64,000 bases of DNA, taken from Mycobacterium sp. 852002-10029_SCH5224772 (GTDB lineage Bacteria; Actinomycetota; Actinomycetes; Mycobacteriales; Mycobacteriaceae). The stretch covers positions 24,725 to 88,724 of the forward strand of contig NZ_LZHT01000085.1 in the NCBI RefSeq assembly GCF_001667315.1. Direction: 5' to 3'. Below are positions 35,068 through 43,729 of the stretch, piece by piece. The notes under the pieces were generated by a model. That model made no database searches. It had not been told where the DNA came from and worked only from the letters and a program-made list of their open reading frames with translations. Numbering within the stretch: the first letter of the stretch is position 1; every line of letters begins with the position of its first letter. Both the position numbers and the translations under genes were made by a program.

Positions 35068-36582
35068 ATGCCCCAGGGTGAGCCGACCCCGCCGATCAGT
35101 ACCCAGATTTCGCAGCTTGCCCAACTCGCTCCCGACGAGCCCGCCGTCACCTGTGACGGGGTGACCCTGACCCGCGCCGAGCTTGACCGCTCGACGAATC
35201 GGTTGGCCCGGGCCTACGCCGAGCGGGGTGTGGCCGTCGGCGACTACGTGACCATGGTGCTGCCGAACTCGGTCGAGTGGATCCAGGCCGCGGTGGCCTG
35301 CTGGAAGCTGGGCGCGGTCCCCCAGCCGCTGTCGGCGCGATTGCCCGACGCGGAGCTGGCGGGCCTGCTCGAGTTGCGGCCGCCGGCATTGCTGGTCGGG
35401 CGAGACAACTCCGAATTACCAAGCGTGCCAGCGGGTTTCGTCCCCGACCCGGCGCTGTCGGACGGCCCGCTGCCCGAGGCGGTGTCTCCGGTGTGGAAGG
35501 CGATGGGATCCGGCGGCAGCACCGGGCGGCCCAAGCTGATCGAATCCGGCGGCGACAGCCGGATACCGTCGGCCATCGGCTATCCCCTCGGCGCCCAGGA
35601 GGGCGACACCACGCTGGTACCGATCCCGCTGTCCCACAACACCGGCTTCACCACCGCGACCATCGCGCTGCTGATGGGCCACCACCTGGTGTTGATGAGC
35701 CGGTTCGACCCACAGCAGTTCCTGCGGCTGATCACCGACCATCGGGTGACGTTCCTGACGACGGTGCCGACGATCATGCAACGGGCCTTGCCCGTCTACC
35801 ACGCCGACCCGGAAGCCTACGACCTCTCGCCGATCCGGCGGTTCTGGCACATGGGGGCGCCCTGCCCGCCGGCCGTCAAGCAAGCCTGGATCGACCTGCT
35901 GGGTCCAGAAAAGGTCTGGGAACTCTACGGCGGCACCGAATTACAGGCATTGACCTTCATCTCCGGCGACCAGTGGCTGGCGCATCGGGGCTCGGTGGGC
36001 GTGGTGGTCGCCGGGGAGATGAAGGTCCTCGACGACGAAGGCAACCCGTGCCCGCCCGGCGTGATCGGCGAGATCTACATGCGGCCCGGGCCCGACAGCG
36101 CACCCACCTACCGCTACGTCGGCGCCACGGCGAAAAGCCGCGACGGCTGGGACTCGCTGGGCGACCTCGGCTATTTCGACGACGACGGCTTCCTCTATCT
36201 GTCGGACCGGCGGGTCGACATGTTCACCGTCGGTGGCCGCAACGTCTACCCCGCCGAGATCGAGAACGCGCTGTCGGCACACCCGGACGTGTTGTCGTGT
36301 CTGGTCGTCGGCGTCCCGCACCAGGATCTGGGCCAGGTGCCCTACGCCCTGGTGCACACGGCCGACGGCTGCTCGCTGGATCCCGCGGGCGTGCAGGCGT
36401 TCCTGCGCGAACACCTGGCGGCGTACAAGGTTCCGCCCACCCCCGACTTCATCGAATTCGTCGACACCCCATTGCGCGACGACGCCGGCAAGGCCCGCCG
36501 GTCGGCGGTCCGGGCCCAGATCATGCAGCGACTACAGACCGCGCAAGCCGGCGAGAGCGGCATGCTGGCCCAACCTTCTTGA
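35068..36582 (+). CDS. AMP-binding acyl/aryl-CoA ligase
   Basis: A 504-aa adenylate-forming enzyme. Motifs in order: P-loop GSGGSTGRPKLI (about 147-158), YGGTE, LGDLGYFDDDGFLYLSDR, the hinge and VGGRNVYPAEIE, and the C-terminal catalytic lysine in DDAGKARRS. It should activate a carboxylic acid through an adenylate and transfer it to CoA. It begins on the base after the php stop, which suggests that a hydroxy-acid released by lactone opening is its substrate; this is inference. I do not recall it at this place in M. tuberculosis, where Rv0229c follows. Confidence 0.9.
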   Translation: MPQGEPTPPISTQISQLAQLAPDEPAVTCDGVTLTRAELDRSTNRLARAYAERGVAVGDYVTMVLPNSVEWIQAAVACWKLGAVPQPLSARLPDAELAGLLELRPPALLVGRDNSELPSVPAGFVPDPALSDGPLPEAVSPVWKAMGSGGSTGRPKLIESGGDSRIPSAIGYPLGAQEGDTTLVPIPLSHNTGFTTATIALLMGHHLVLMSRFDPQQFLRLITDHRVTFLTTVPTIMQRALPVYHADPEAYDLSPIRRFWHMGAPCPPAVKQAWIDLLGPEKVWELYGGTELQALTFISGDQWLAHRGSVGVVVAGEMKVLDDEGNPCPPGVIGEIYMRPGPDSAPTYRYVGATAKSRDGWDSLGDLGYFDDDGFLYLSDRRVDMFTVGGRNVYPAEIENALSAHPDVLSCLVVGVPHQDLGQVPYALVHTADGCSLDPAGVQAFLREHLAAYKVPPTPDFIEFVDTPLRDDAGKARRSAVRAQIMQRLQTAQAGESGMLAQPS

Positions 36583-36639
36583 CGCATGCCGGGACGGTCT
36601 CGCCATCTGAGTTCATTTGCCCCACAAAGGAAGTGCGAA

Positions 36640-37323
36640 ATGACTGACAAACCCGCCATCGTTTTCTGCCACGGTGTTTGGGCCGACGGCTCATGCTTCA
36701 ACAAGGTCATCCCCGCGCTGCAGGCCGACGGGCATCAAGTGATCGCCGTCCAGTACGGCCTCGACGCATTGGCCGATGATGTCGCGGCAGTTAAACGCAC
36801 GCTGGGACGGGTCAACAGCCCCGCCATCCTCGTCGGGCACTCGTACGGGGGAGCGACAGTCACCGCCGCCGGAGTCGATGACCGCGTCGTGGGATTGGTT
36901 TACATCGCTGCCGTCACACCGGACACCGGAGAGTCGGTACAAAGCCTGCTCGACAAATACCCGACAGACGTATTTGCCCACATCGAAGTCGCCGACGGGC
37001 GCGCGTGGATGCTTCCGGAAGGCGTCAAATACTTTGCCGGCGACTTGCCCGAGCATGAGCAGAAAGTTGTGTGGGCGACCCACTATGCGCCCGCCGCAGA
37101 CCTGTTCGAGCACAAGCTCGATGACGATGTCGCGTGGAAGTCGAAGCCGAGCTGGTTCATCGTCGCCAGGAATGACCACACCGTGCATCCCGATCTTGAG
37201 CGCTTTTTGGCCAACCGCATGGGGGCGACCACCGTCGAAGTGGATAGCAGCCACGTTCCCATGGTCTCCCAACCCGACGTCGTCATAGACGTGATCCGCA
37301 GCGCCGCAGCCTCTGTTCAGTAG
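36640..37323 (+). CDS. Alpha/beta hydrolase
   Basis: A 227-aa hydrolase with the compact plant-esterase-like plan: oxyanion segment FCHGVWADGSCF, nucleophile GHSYGGA, acid D in ARNDHTVHP and catalytic histidine in SSHVPM. Similar proteins hydrolyse small esters. I chose the ATG at 36640, which has AAAGGAAG 7 bases upstream, over the longer frame from 36586. It is 57 bases after the CoA ligase on the same strand and could belong to the php operon. The substrate is unknown. Confidence 0.88.
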   Translation: MTDKPAIVFCHGVWADGSCFNKVIPALQADGHQVIAVQYGLDALADDVAAVKRTLGRVNSPAILVGHSYGGATVTAAGVDDRVVGLVYIAAVTPDTGESVQSLLDKYPTDVFAHIEVADGRAWMLPEGVKYFAGDLPEHEQKVVWATHYAPAADLFEHKLDDDVAWKSKPSWFIVARNDHTVHPDLERFLANRMGATTVEVDSSHVPMVSQPDVVIDVIRSAAASVQ

Positions 37324-37393
37324 ATCAGATACTGCAGCGCCGGACTCGCCCCGGTGACTGAGTGCCCCGGTCGCACACGGCGCACCTCAAATC

Positions 37394-37429
37394 CTCGATG
37401 GCACAGCGCAACTCGATGGCACAGCGCAA
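37394..37429 (+). repeat. Tandem 18-bp repeat in a probable gene remnant
   Basis: CTCGATGGCACAGCGCAA occurs twice head to tail. The frame through it reads MAQRNSMAQRNEAICLPSAH and ends at a TAA at about 37490, with no plausible start and ribosome site, so this looks like the 3' remnant of a lost gene. Confidence 0.45.
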
Positions 37430-37486
37430 TGAGGCCATCTGCCTGCCGTCCGCGCACACGCTGGAAGAGTGGATGGACCGCACCGG

Positions 37487-38722
37487 CTAAGGCGCGATCG
37501 CGTCCGCCTCCGCGTCGACGGCCTGGGTCGCGTCCGCCGGCCGCTCGCGTTTCTCCCAGCGGCGCAAGGCTTCTCGGCAGGGCGACTCGACCAGGGCGTA
37601 GCTCACCGCCGCGATCGCGAAGCCGAAGATCAATGTCAGCACCAACACCGTCGGCATGTTGCCGGTGAACGGGAACGTCCCGACGACGGGGAACACCATG
37701 GCCAACGCGGCAAGGTGCCAGATGAACAGGCCGTAGGACCAACGGCCCAGGGTGACCATGACGGTGGTCCCCAATATCCGGTGCGGCGTATCCGGGCGGT
37801 CCAGCACCAGCGGCGCGACCAGCGCGAAGGCCACCAGCGCGCCCATCGCGGTCTTCACCGCGAACTGGGCGGGCGTGCCGGGCACCAGCCCTTCCGGGCC
37901 GGCCAGCGGCGAGGCCGCGACCAGATAGGCCGCCACCGCGACGACGGCCATCACCAGCCGCCGGCGTGCGATGCGGTGCGGAAACCCGACGCCGCTGTGG
38001 ACCCACTCGGCCAGCAGCATGCCGGCGGCGAACCAGGAGAAGAACGCCGGCGGCCAGTTGAGCGGATTGATGCCTTCGGCCGCGTGCCCCGGCACCCAGC
38101 CCCAGGCCCAGCTCAGCGCCCCCAGCGCGGCGATCGCCGGCACCCGCGCGCGTACCGGCAGGCGGCGGGCCAACAAGGCGAGAACCGGCAGCGCCAGATA
38201 GAAGCTGACCTCCACCGAAAGGCTCCACATCTGGGTCAGCCCGCCCGTCAGCGTCAGCGGCACATAGATCTGGGTGAGGGTCAGGTTGGCCAGCCACACC
38301 GTCAGGCTGGCGTGGTCGGCGTCGGGCAACAGCGTCAGGATCACCACGACCGCCATCACATACGCGGGCATGATGCGGACGACCCTGGATCGCAGATAGT
38401 GGCCGGTGCGCGGGCGGGGTCCCAGCTCCCTTGCCGCCCCGGCATGCCCGCGCCACAGCAGGAAACCCGACAGCGCGAAGAACACCGCGACCGCCAGGTC
38501 GAAGCGCCCGAACAGCCTGCCGGATGCGCCGCTGGAGTGCCCGGTCTGGAACGCGACGTGCGTGACCACCACGCCCATGGCCGCGCAGGCGCGCATGCCT
38601 TCCACCGCCGGCAGGAAGCTGCGCACCCCGCCCACCCGCTGGTTGTCGCTCACCACCACAGTTTGCCTGTGCTGGGTTGCCGGACGAATGGGTACACCCG
38701 AAGGACCCGCCTGCGCGAGCAT
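37487..38722 (-). CDS. tmaT: Acyltransferase 3 family membrane protein, TmaT-like (Rv0228)
   Basis: A 411-aa polytopic acyltransferase-3 protein with about ten membrane segments. The family signature is RSFLPAVEGMRACAAMGVVVTHV (conserved R and H of the active site), followed by FFALSGFLLWRGH, RSRVVRIMPAY and QMWSLSVEVSFYL. It matches Rv0228, whose corynebacterial counterpart TmaT acetylates trehalose monomycolate before transport, as I recall. Start uncertain: ATG 38722 has no ribosome site, and GTG codons at 38659, 38656 and 38653 would give a shorter N-terminus (MSDNQRVGG). It is divergent from the Rv0227c-like gene. Confidence 0.86.
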   Translation of the reverse strand: MLAQAGPSGVPIRPATQHRQTVVVSDNQRVGGVRSFLPAVEGMRACAAMGVVVTHVAFQTGHSSGASGRLFGRFDLAVAVFFALSGFLLWRGHAGAARELGPRPRTGHYLRSRVVRIMPAYVMAVVVILTLLPDADHASLTVWLANLTLTQIYVPLTLTGGLTQMWSLSVEVSFYLALPVLALLARRLPVRARVPAIAALGALSWAWGWVPGHAAEGINPLNWPPAFFSWFAAGMLLAEWVHSGVGFPHRIARRRLVMAVVAVAAYLVAASPLAGPEGLVPGTPAQFAVKTAMGALVAFALVAPLVLDRPDTPHRILGTTVMVTLGRWSYGLFIWHLAALAMVFPVVGTFPFTGNMPTVLVLTLIFGFAIAAVSYALVESPCREALRRWEKRERPADATQAVDAEADAIAP

Positions 38723-38843
38723 CGGGTTCGTAAGTCGCCGCCTTAGTTTCTGCTGTTAGGGTCAAACGAGTTTGCCCCGGGCTGCTCGCTCGGGTCGGGT
38801 CGCGGCTGAGAAATGCAAGGGATCATGAGGAGGGCACAGCGAC

Positions 38844-40145
38844 GTGAACCGAGCAGTCATGTTGCGGTTCGCCGCATGCGGGATCATCGGACTCGGAGCC
38901 GCCTTGCTGATCGCCGCGCTGCTGTTGTCGACGTACACCACCAGCAGGATCACCAAGGTCCCCTTGGACATCGACACCACGCTGGTCAGTGACGGCACCG
39001 GGACGGCGCTGGACTCGGCGTCGTTGTCGACCGACCACGTCGTCGTCAATCAGAACGTGCCACTGGTCGCCCAGCAGCAGATCAGCGTCGAATCGCCCGC
39101 CAACGCCGACGTCGTCACGCTGCAGGTCGGAAGTTCGTTGCGGCGCACGGACAAGCAGAAGGACAGCGGGCTGCTGCTGGCGATCGTCGACACCGTCACG
39201 CTCAACCGCAAGAGCGCGCTGGCCGTCTCCGACGACGCCCACACCGGCGGCGCGGTCCAGAAGCCGCGCGCCGTCAACGACGAGAACCCGCCCACCGCGA
39301 TGCCGCTGCGGCACGACGGCCTGTCCTACCGGTTCCCGTTCCACACCGAGAAGAAGACCTACCCCTATTTCGATCCGATCGCGCAGAAGCCGTTCGACGT
39401 CAACTACGACACCGAAGAAGACGTCAACGGGCTCACGACCTACAAGTTCACCCAGAACGTCGGCTACAACGCCGACGGCAAGCTGGTGGCCCCGGTGGCG
39501 TACCCGTCGCTGTTAGCCGGCAGCGAGGACGCCAAGCAGACCACGTCGGCGGCGATGTGGGGCGTGCAGGGCGGTGACCCGAACGAACAGATCACCATGA
39601 CCCGCTACTACGCGGCGCAGCGCACGTTCTGGGTGGACCCGGTGTCGGGCACGATCGTGAAGCAGACCGAGCACGCCGACCACTACTTCGCCCGGGACCC
39701 GCTCAAGCCGGAGCTCACGCTGGCCGACTACAAGGTCACCTCGAACGAGGACACCGTCGAATCCCAGGTCAACGCCGCCCGCGATGAACGCGACCGGCTG
39801 GCCCTGTGGTCGCGGGTGCTGCCGATCACCTTCACCGCCGTCGGCCTGATCGCGCTGGTCGGTGGCGGGTTGCTCGCCTCGTTCAGCCTGCGCAGCGAGA
39901 GCGCGCTGACCGACCCCGGCCTGGATCGGGGCGATCAGGACTTCTTCGGCCGCAGCGGCCTCGAGGAGCCGGTTCCCGGCGCCGAGGCCGAGACGGAGAA
40001 GCTGCCCACCCAGCGCCCCGATCTGCGCCAGGACTCCGGTGCCGACCCGCCCGCCTCATCCGGCCCCTCCAGCCCCTCCGGCCCCGACGAGCCGACCGAG
40101 GCGGGGCCGACCGAGAACCCGCCCGGCCCCCACGACCGGGAATAG
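38844..40145 (+). CDS. DUF3068/PorA-family membrane protein (Rv0227c-like)
   Basis: A 433-aa protein with an N-terminal membrane helix (residues 7-30), a large extracytoplasmic domain (about 31-315), a second helix (318-341) and a proline/serine-rich cytoplasmic tail. It is the DUF3068 family, annotated porin PorA in some databases although the topology does not look like a porin. It matches Rv0227c, reported essential. GAGGAGGG precedes the GTG. The tail is repetitive and is the least conserved part. It is followed 21 bases later by the Rv0226c-like gene within the trehalose-mycolate cluster. Confidence 0.88.
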   Translation: MNRAVMLRFAACGIIGLGAALLIAALLLSTYTTSRITKVPLDIDTTLVSDGTGTALDSASLSTDHVVVNQNVPLVAQQQISVESPANADVVTLQVGSSLRRTDKQKDSGLLLAIVDTVTLNRKSALAVSDDAHTGGAVQKPRAVNDENPPTAMPLRHDGLSYRFPFHTEKKTYPYFDPIAQKPFDVNYDTEEDVNGLTTYKFTQNVGYNADGKLVAPVAYPSLLAGSEDAKQTTSAAMWGVQGGDPNEQITMTRYYAAQRTFWVDPVSGTIVKQTEHADHYFARDPLKPELTLADYKVTSNEDTVESQVNAARDERDRLALWSRVLPITFTAVGLIALVGGGLLASFSLRSESALTDPGLDRGDQDFFGRSGLEEPVPGAEAETEKLPTQRPDLRQDSGADPPASSGPSSPSGPDEPTEAGPTENPPGPHDRE

Positions 40146-40166
40146 CCCGGCCCGGATGCGTTAGCC

Positions 40167-41888
40167 GTGCGCTGGACCCGGCCCGGGTACGCACTGGTGC
40201 TGGCGCTGCTGGTGGTAGGGCCGCTGCTGGCCCCGGGGTACCTGCTGCTGCGTGACGCGGTATCGACGCCGCGGTCATACCTGTCCGATACGGCGCTGGG
40301 GTTGACGTCCGCGCCGCGCGCCACCCCCCAGGATTTCGCGGTGGCGCTGGCCTCGCAGCTGGTCGACGGCGGCGTCGTGGTCAAGGCGCTGCTCGTGGTC
40401 GGGTTGTGGCTCGCGGGCTGGGGTGCGGCCCGGCTGGTCGAGGTGGCGCTGCCACGCGCGGGCGCGCCCGGTCAGTTCGTCGCCACCACCCTGGCGATCT
40501 GGAATCCCTATGTCGCAGAACGACTTCTACAGGGCCATTGGAGCCTGCTGGTCGGCTACGGCTGCCTGCCGTGGGTGGCCACGGCCATGCTGGGGTTGCG
40601 GACCAGCACGGCCGGGCGGTGGGGCTTCTTCGGGCTGGCCTTCTGGATCGCGCTCGCCGGGCTGACCCCGACCGGGCTGCTGCTGGCCGCGACGGTGGCG
40701 CTGGTCTGCGTGGGGGTCGCGGGTGCGGGCCGGCCGCGCCGGTGGTGTGCGGCGGCGGCGCTGGGTGTCGCGCTGGTGGCGGCGCTGCCCTGGCTGGTCG
40801 CGTCGGTGCTGGGTGCGTCGCTGACCGCCCACACGGCGGCCAACCGGCTGGGGGTCGAGGCGTTCGCGCCACGCGCCGAGCCCGGACTGGGCACGCTCGC
40901 CAGCCTGGCCAGCCTCGGTGGTATTTGGAACGGTGACGCCGTACCCGGTTCGCGCGCAACGCTTTTCGCGATCGTCTCGGCGGTGGTGCTGCTGGGCGTG
41001 GTGGCGGCGGGCCTGCCGACGGTCGCGCGCAGCCCGGCGGCGGTCCCGCTGCTGGCGCTGGCCGCGGTGTCGGTGCTGGTTCCGGCGGCGCTGGCCACCG
41101 GGCCGGGCCTACACCTGCTGGGCGCGGTGGTCGACGCGGTGCCCGGCTTCGGGGTGCTGCGCGACGGGCAGAAGTGGGTGGCGCTGGCGGTGCCCGGCTA
41201 CAGCCTGGCGGGCGCCGGCGCGGTGATGACGTTGCGACGGTGGATGCGGCCGGCCCCGACAGACGTGGTGGCGGCGCTGGTCTGCTGCCTGGCGCTGCTG
41301 CTGGCGCTGCCCGACCTGGCCTGGGGTGTGGGCGGCAAGGTGGCACCGGTGCACTACCCGCGGGGCTGGTCCGCGGTCGCCGCGGCGATCAACGCCCGGC
41401 CGGGGGCGGTTGCGGTGTTGCCCGCCGGGGCGATGCGGCTCTTCCGGTGGTCGGGAGGCGCGCCGGTCCTGGACCCGCTGCCCCGCTGGGTGCGCGCCGA
41501 GGTGCTGACCAGCGGCGACCTGGTGATCTCGGGGACCACCGTTGCCGGCGAGGGCGCGCATGCCCGGGCCGTGCAGGAGCTGCTTCTGACCGGGCCCGAT
41601 CCGTCCGCCTTGGCCGCGGCGGGCGTGGGCTGGCTGGTGGTGGAATCGGACAGCCCCGGCGACATGGGGACGGCCGCCCGTACCGTGGGCGCGATGGAGC
41701 CGGTCTACCGGGACGACGCGATCGCGCTCTACCGGGTCGGCGGTCAGAGCGCCGGGGTGCCCGCCGATCGCCGGGCGGCGACGATGATCGCCCATCTGGC
41801 GTGGCTGGCGCTGCTGATCGGCGGGGGCGCCGGCGCGGGGATCGGCGCGTGGCGGCGCCGAACCCGGTCAGCCGCGGCCGGTGACTAG
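40167..41888 (+). CDS. Polytopic membrane protein (Rv0226c-like)
   Basis: A 573-aa membrane protein with about eleven hydrophobic segments up to residue 390, then an extracytoplasmic domain (400-535) and a C-terminal helix (540-560). The first outer loop contains LSDTALGLTSAPRATPQDF. The layout resembles GT-C glycosyltransferases but no acidic catalytic pair is obvious in that loop. It matches Rv0226c (about 576 aa), function unknown. Start is GTG (MRWTRPGYALV). Its last 21 bases overlap the convergent glycosyltransferase gene. Confidence 0.87.
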   Translation: MRWTRPGYALVLALLVVGPLLAPGYLLLRDAVSTPRSYLSDTALGLTSAPRATPQDFAVALASQLVDGGVVVKALLVVGLWLAGWGAARLVEVALPRAGAPGQFVATTLAIWNPYVAERLLQGHWSLLVGYGCLPWVATAMLGLRTSTAGRWGFFGLAFWIALAGLTPTGLLLAATVALVCVGVAGAGRPRRWCAAAALGVALVAALPWLVASVLGASLTAHTAANRLGVEAFAPRAEPGLGTLASLASLGGIWNGDAVPGSRATLFAIVSAVVLLGVVAAGLPTVARSPAAVPLLALAAVSVLVPAALATGPGLHLLGAVVDAVPGFGVLRDGQKWVALAVPGYSLAGAGAVMTLRRWMRPAPTDVVAALVCCLALLLALPDLAWGVGGKVAPVHYPRGWSAVAAAINARPGAVAVLPAGAMRLFRWSGGAPVLDPLPRWVRAEVLTSGDLVISGTTVAGEGAHARAVQELLLTGPDPSALAAAGVGWLVVESDSPGDMGTAARTVGAMEPVYRDDAIALYRVGGQSAGVPADRRAATMIAHLAWLALLIGGGAGAGIGAWRRRTRSAAAGD

Positions 41889-43034
41889 CCCGTTGACCGT
41901 GTGACCGCAGTGCACCGCGTCCAGCACGCTGCGCATCGCGTCGGCGCTTTGCGCCCAGGAGAATTCACCGCTGCGGGTGTGCGCCTTGGTGCCGAGTTGA
42001 TCGCGCAACACCGGATCGGCGAGTAGTTCTTCGAGCCGGTCCACCAACTCGGCGTGGGCGTCCACCAATATCCCCGTCACCCCGTCGACGATCGAGTCCG
42101 ACAGGCCGCCCGAGGACCGGTATCCGATGGTCGGCACCCCGTGCTGGGCCGCCTCGACGACCGCCAAACCCCAGCCCTCCTTGCGTGAGGGCAGCACGTG
42201 CACCCAAGCTCCTTGCAGCACATGGTGTTTGGTCACGTCGTCGACGTGACCGTGGAACGTCACCGCGGCACAGATGCCCAGCCGTTGGGCGTGCTCGACG
42301 AGCCGCTCGCGCCACCAGCCGTCGCCGACGATGTCGAGGTGCAGGCCCGGTATCCGCGGCAGCAGCCGCGCGACCGCTTCCAGGGCGTCCTCGATCTGCT
42401 TGTGCGGCACCAGCCGCGACAGCACGACCACCCGCGGCGCCGCCGCGCGGGGGCCCGACAACGATTGCGCGGGAGCGTGATCCAGGCCGTTGCGCACCAC
42501 CGCGATCCGCGCGCCGTCGACGCCCAGCGTGACCAGGTCGCGCGCGGACGGCAGTGACACCGTCACGTACTGGTTGCGCCGGTTCAGCCGCGGGGAGAGC
42601 GTCGACTCGACGAACCAGCCGAGCCGGCCGAGCACCGGCCCGGCCACCGGCCACTGCTGGCGGTGGCAGTGGTGCACCAGCACCACCACGCGGCGGCCGT
42701 GGACGAGGCGGGCCAAAAAGGGCAGGCCGTTCTGGGTGTCGACGACCACGTCGGGCCGCACCGTGCGCAACGGGCCGACCCCGAGCCGGGCCATCGCCAT
42801 CGCCAGCAACGCCCAGACGTATACGGAGTAGCGGCCACCGGCGCGGTTGATCCGCACGCCGTCGACGACTTCGCGGCGCGGCGCCCCCGGATAGCGGGCG
42901 GTGCGCAGCGTGACGTCAACCCCCGATGCGGCCAGCTGTGCGCCGATGCGCTGTAGATAGGCTTCGCTGCCGCCGCCCTGCGGGTGCCCGGTATCGCGCC
43001 AGCACAGCAGCAGGACCGAGCGCAGAGCAGACAT
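41868..43034 (-). CDS. GT4-family glycosyltransferase (Rv0225-like)
   Basis: A 388-aa glycosyltransferase with GT-B fold. The N-terminal half has the GGGSEAYLQRIG loop. The C-terminal half carries the nucleotide-sugar site VLSRLVPHKQIEDAL, DIVGDGWWRERL and the E-x7-E motif of GT4 (PSRKEGWGLAVVEAAQHG). No signal or membrane segment is visible, so it acts at the inner face of the membrane. It matches Rv0225. The acceptor is unknown; its place among tmaT and mtrP suggests envelope glycolipids. Confidence 0.92.
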   Translation of the reverse strand: MSALRSVLLLCWRDTGHPQGGGSEAYLQRIGAQLAASGVDVTLRTARYPGAPRREVVDGVRINRAGGRYSVYVWALLAMAMARLGVGPLRTVRPDVVVDTQNGLPFLARLVHGRRVVVLVHHCHRQQWPVAGPVLGRLGWFVESTLSPRLNRRNQYVTVSLPSARDLVTLGVDGARIAVVRNGLDHAPAQSLSGPRAAAPRVVVLSRLVPHKQIEDALEAVARLLPRIPGLHLDIVGDGWWRERLVEHAQRLGICAAVTFHGHVDDVTKHHVLQGAWVHVLPSRKEGWGLAVVEAAQHGVPTIGYRSSGGLSDSIVDGVTGILVDAHAELVDRLEELLADPVLRDQLGTKAHTRSGEFSWAQSADAMRSVLDAVHCGHTVNGLVTGRG

Positions 43035-43076
43035 TACCGGTCAGCCTAATGGGAATCAGTCGGCGCGCCATGGCGG

Positions 43077-43688
43077 CTAGTTGCGCACGTGCCCCCGCCG
43101 GCGTGCCCGGCGCCGAATCCACCGGATCAGTTCGATGACTCCGGCCAGCGCCAGCGCCGCCGCGAACGCCACGGCGAACGCCGCGACGGTGTTGTCGGCG
43201 AAGGCGTTGCCGCCGATGTAGCCGATCATCGTGTTCAGCGTCGCCCACACGACTGCGCCGATCGCGTCGAACACCACGAACTGGCGATAGGGAAAATCCA
43301 GTACGCCGCAGGCGATGGTGGTGGCGGTGCGACCCCCGGGGAGGAACCGGGCCACGATCACCAGCGGGCCGCCGTGCCGGTCCAATTCCTGGTGCGCCCA
43401 GTCCAGGCTGCGCTGTCCCTTTTCGCCGCGGGTGATCCAGCGGCGGGCAAAGTCGTCGGCCGAGTGACCGATCGCGTACGCCAGGTTGTCGCCGACAAAC
43501 GCGCCAATGGCCGCCATGACGATCACCCACCCCAGCAGCATCGAGCCGTTGGCCGCGAGGATGCCCCCGGTGAGCAGGGCGGTCTCGCTCGGCAACAAGG
43601 GAAGGATGGCGTCGAACGTGCACGAGGCCAGGATCAGCGGATACGCCCACCACGAGTGGCCGAGCGCGTCAAGCAGGGAGTCGAACAC
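43077..43688 (-). CDS. DedA-family membrane protein
   Basis: A 203-aa DedA/SNARE-associated protein with about five hydrophobic segments and the family signature FVGDNLAYAIGHSADDFARRW, then FLPGGRTATTIACGVLDFPYRQFVVFDAIGAVVWA. DedA proteins translocate or scramble phospholipids and undecaprenyl phosphate. The start is GTG without a clear ribosome site. It lies between the Rv0225 and Rv0224c counterparts, where I recall no gene in M. tuberculosis. Confidence 0.9.
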   Translation of the reverse strand: MFDSLLDALGHSWWAYPLILASCTFDAILPLLPSETALLTGGILAANGSMLLGWVIVMAAIGAFVGDNLAYAIGHSADDFARRWITRGEKGQRSLDWAHQELDRHGGPLVIVARFLPGGRTATTIACGVLDFPYRQFVVFDAIGAVVWATLNTMIGYIGGNAFADNTVAAFAVAFAAALALAGVIELIRWIRRRARRRGHVRN

Positions 43689-43729
43689 TAGAGCGCAACA
43701 CTACACAGCGCGGAGCGGTGGTCAGCCGC

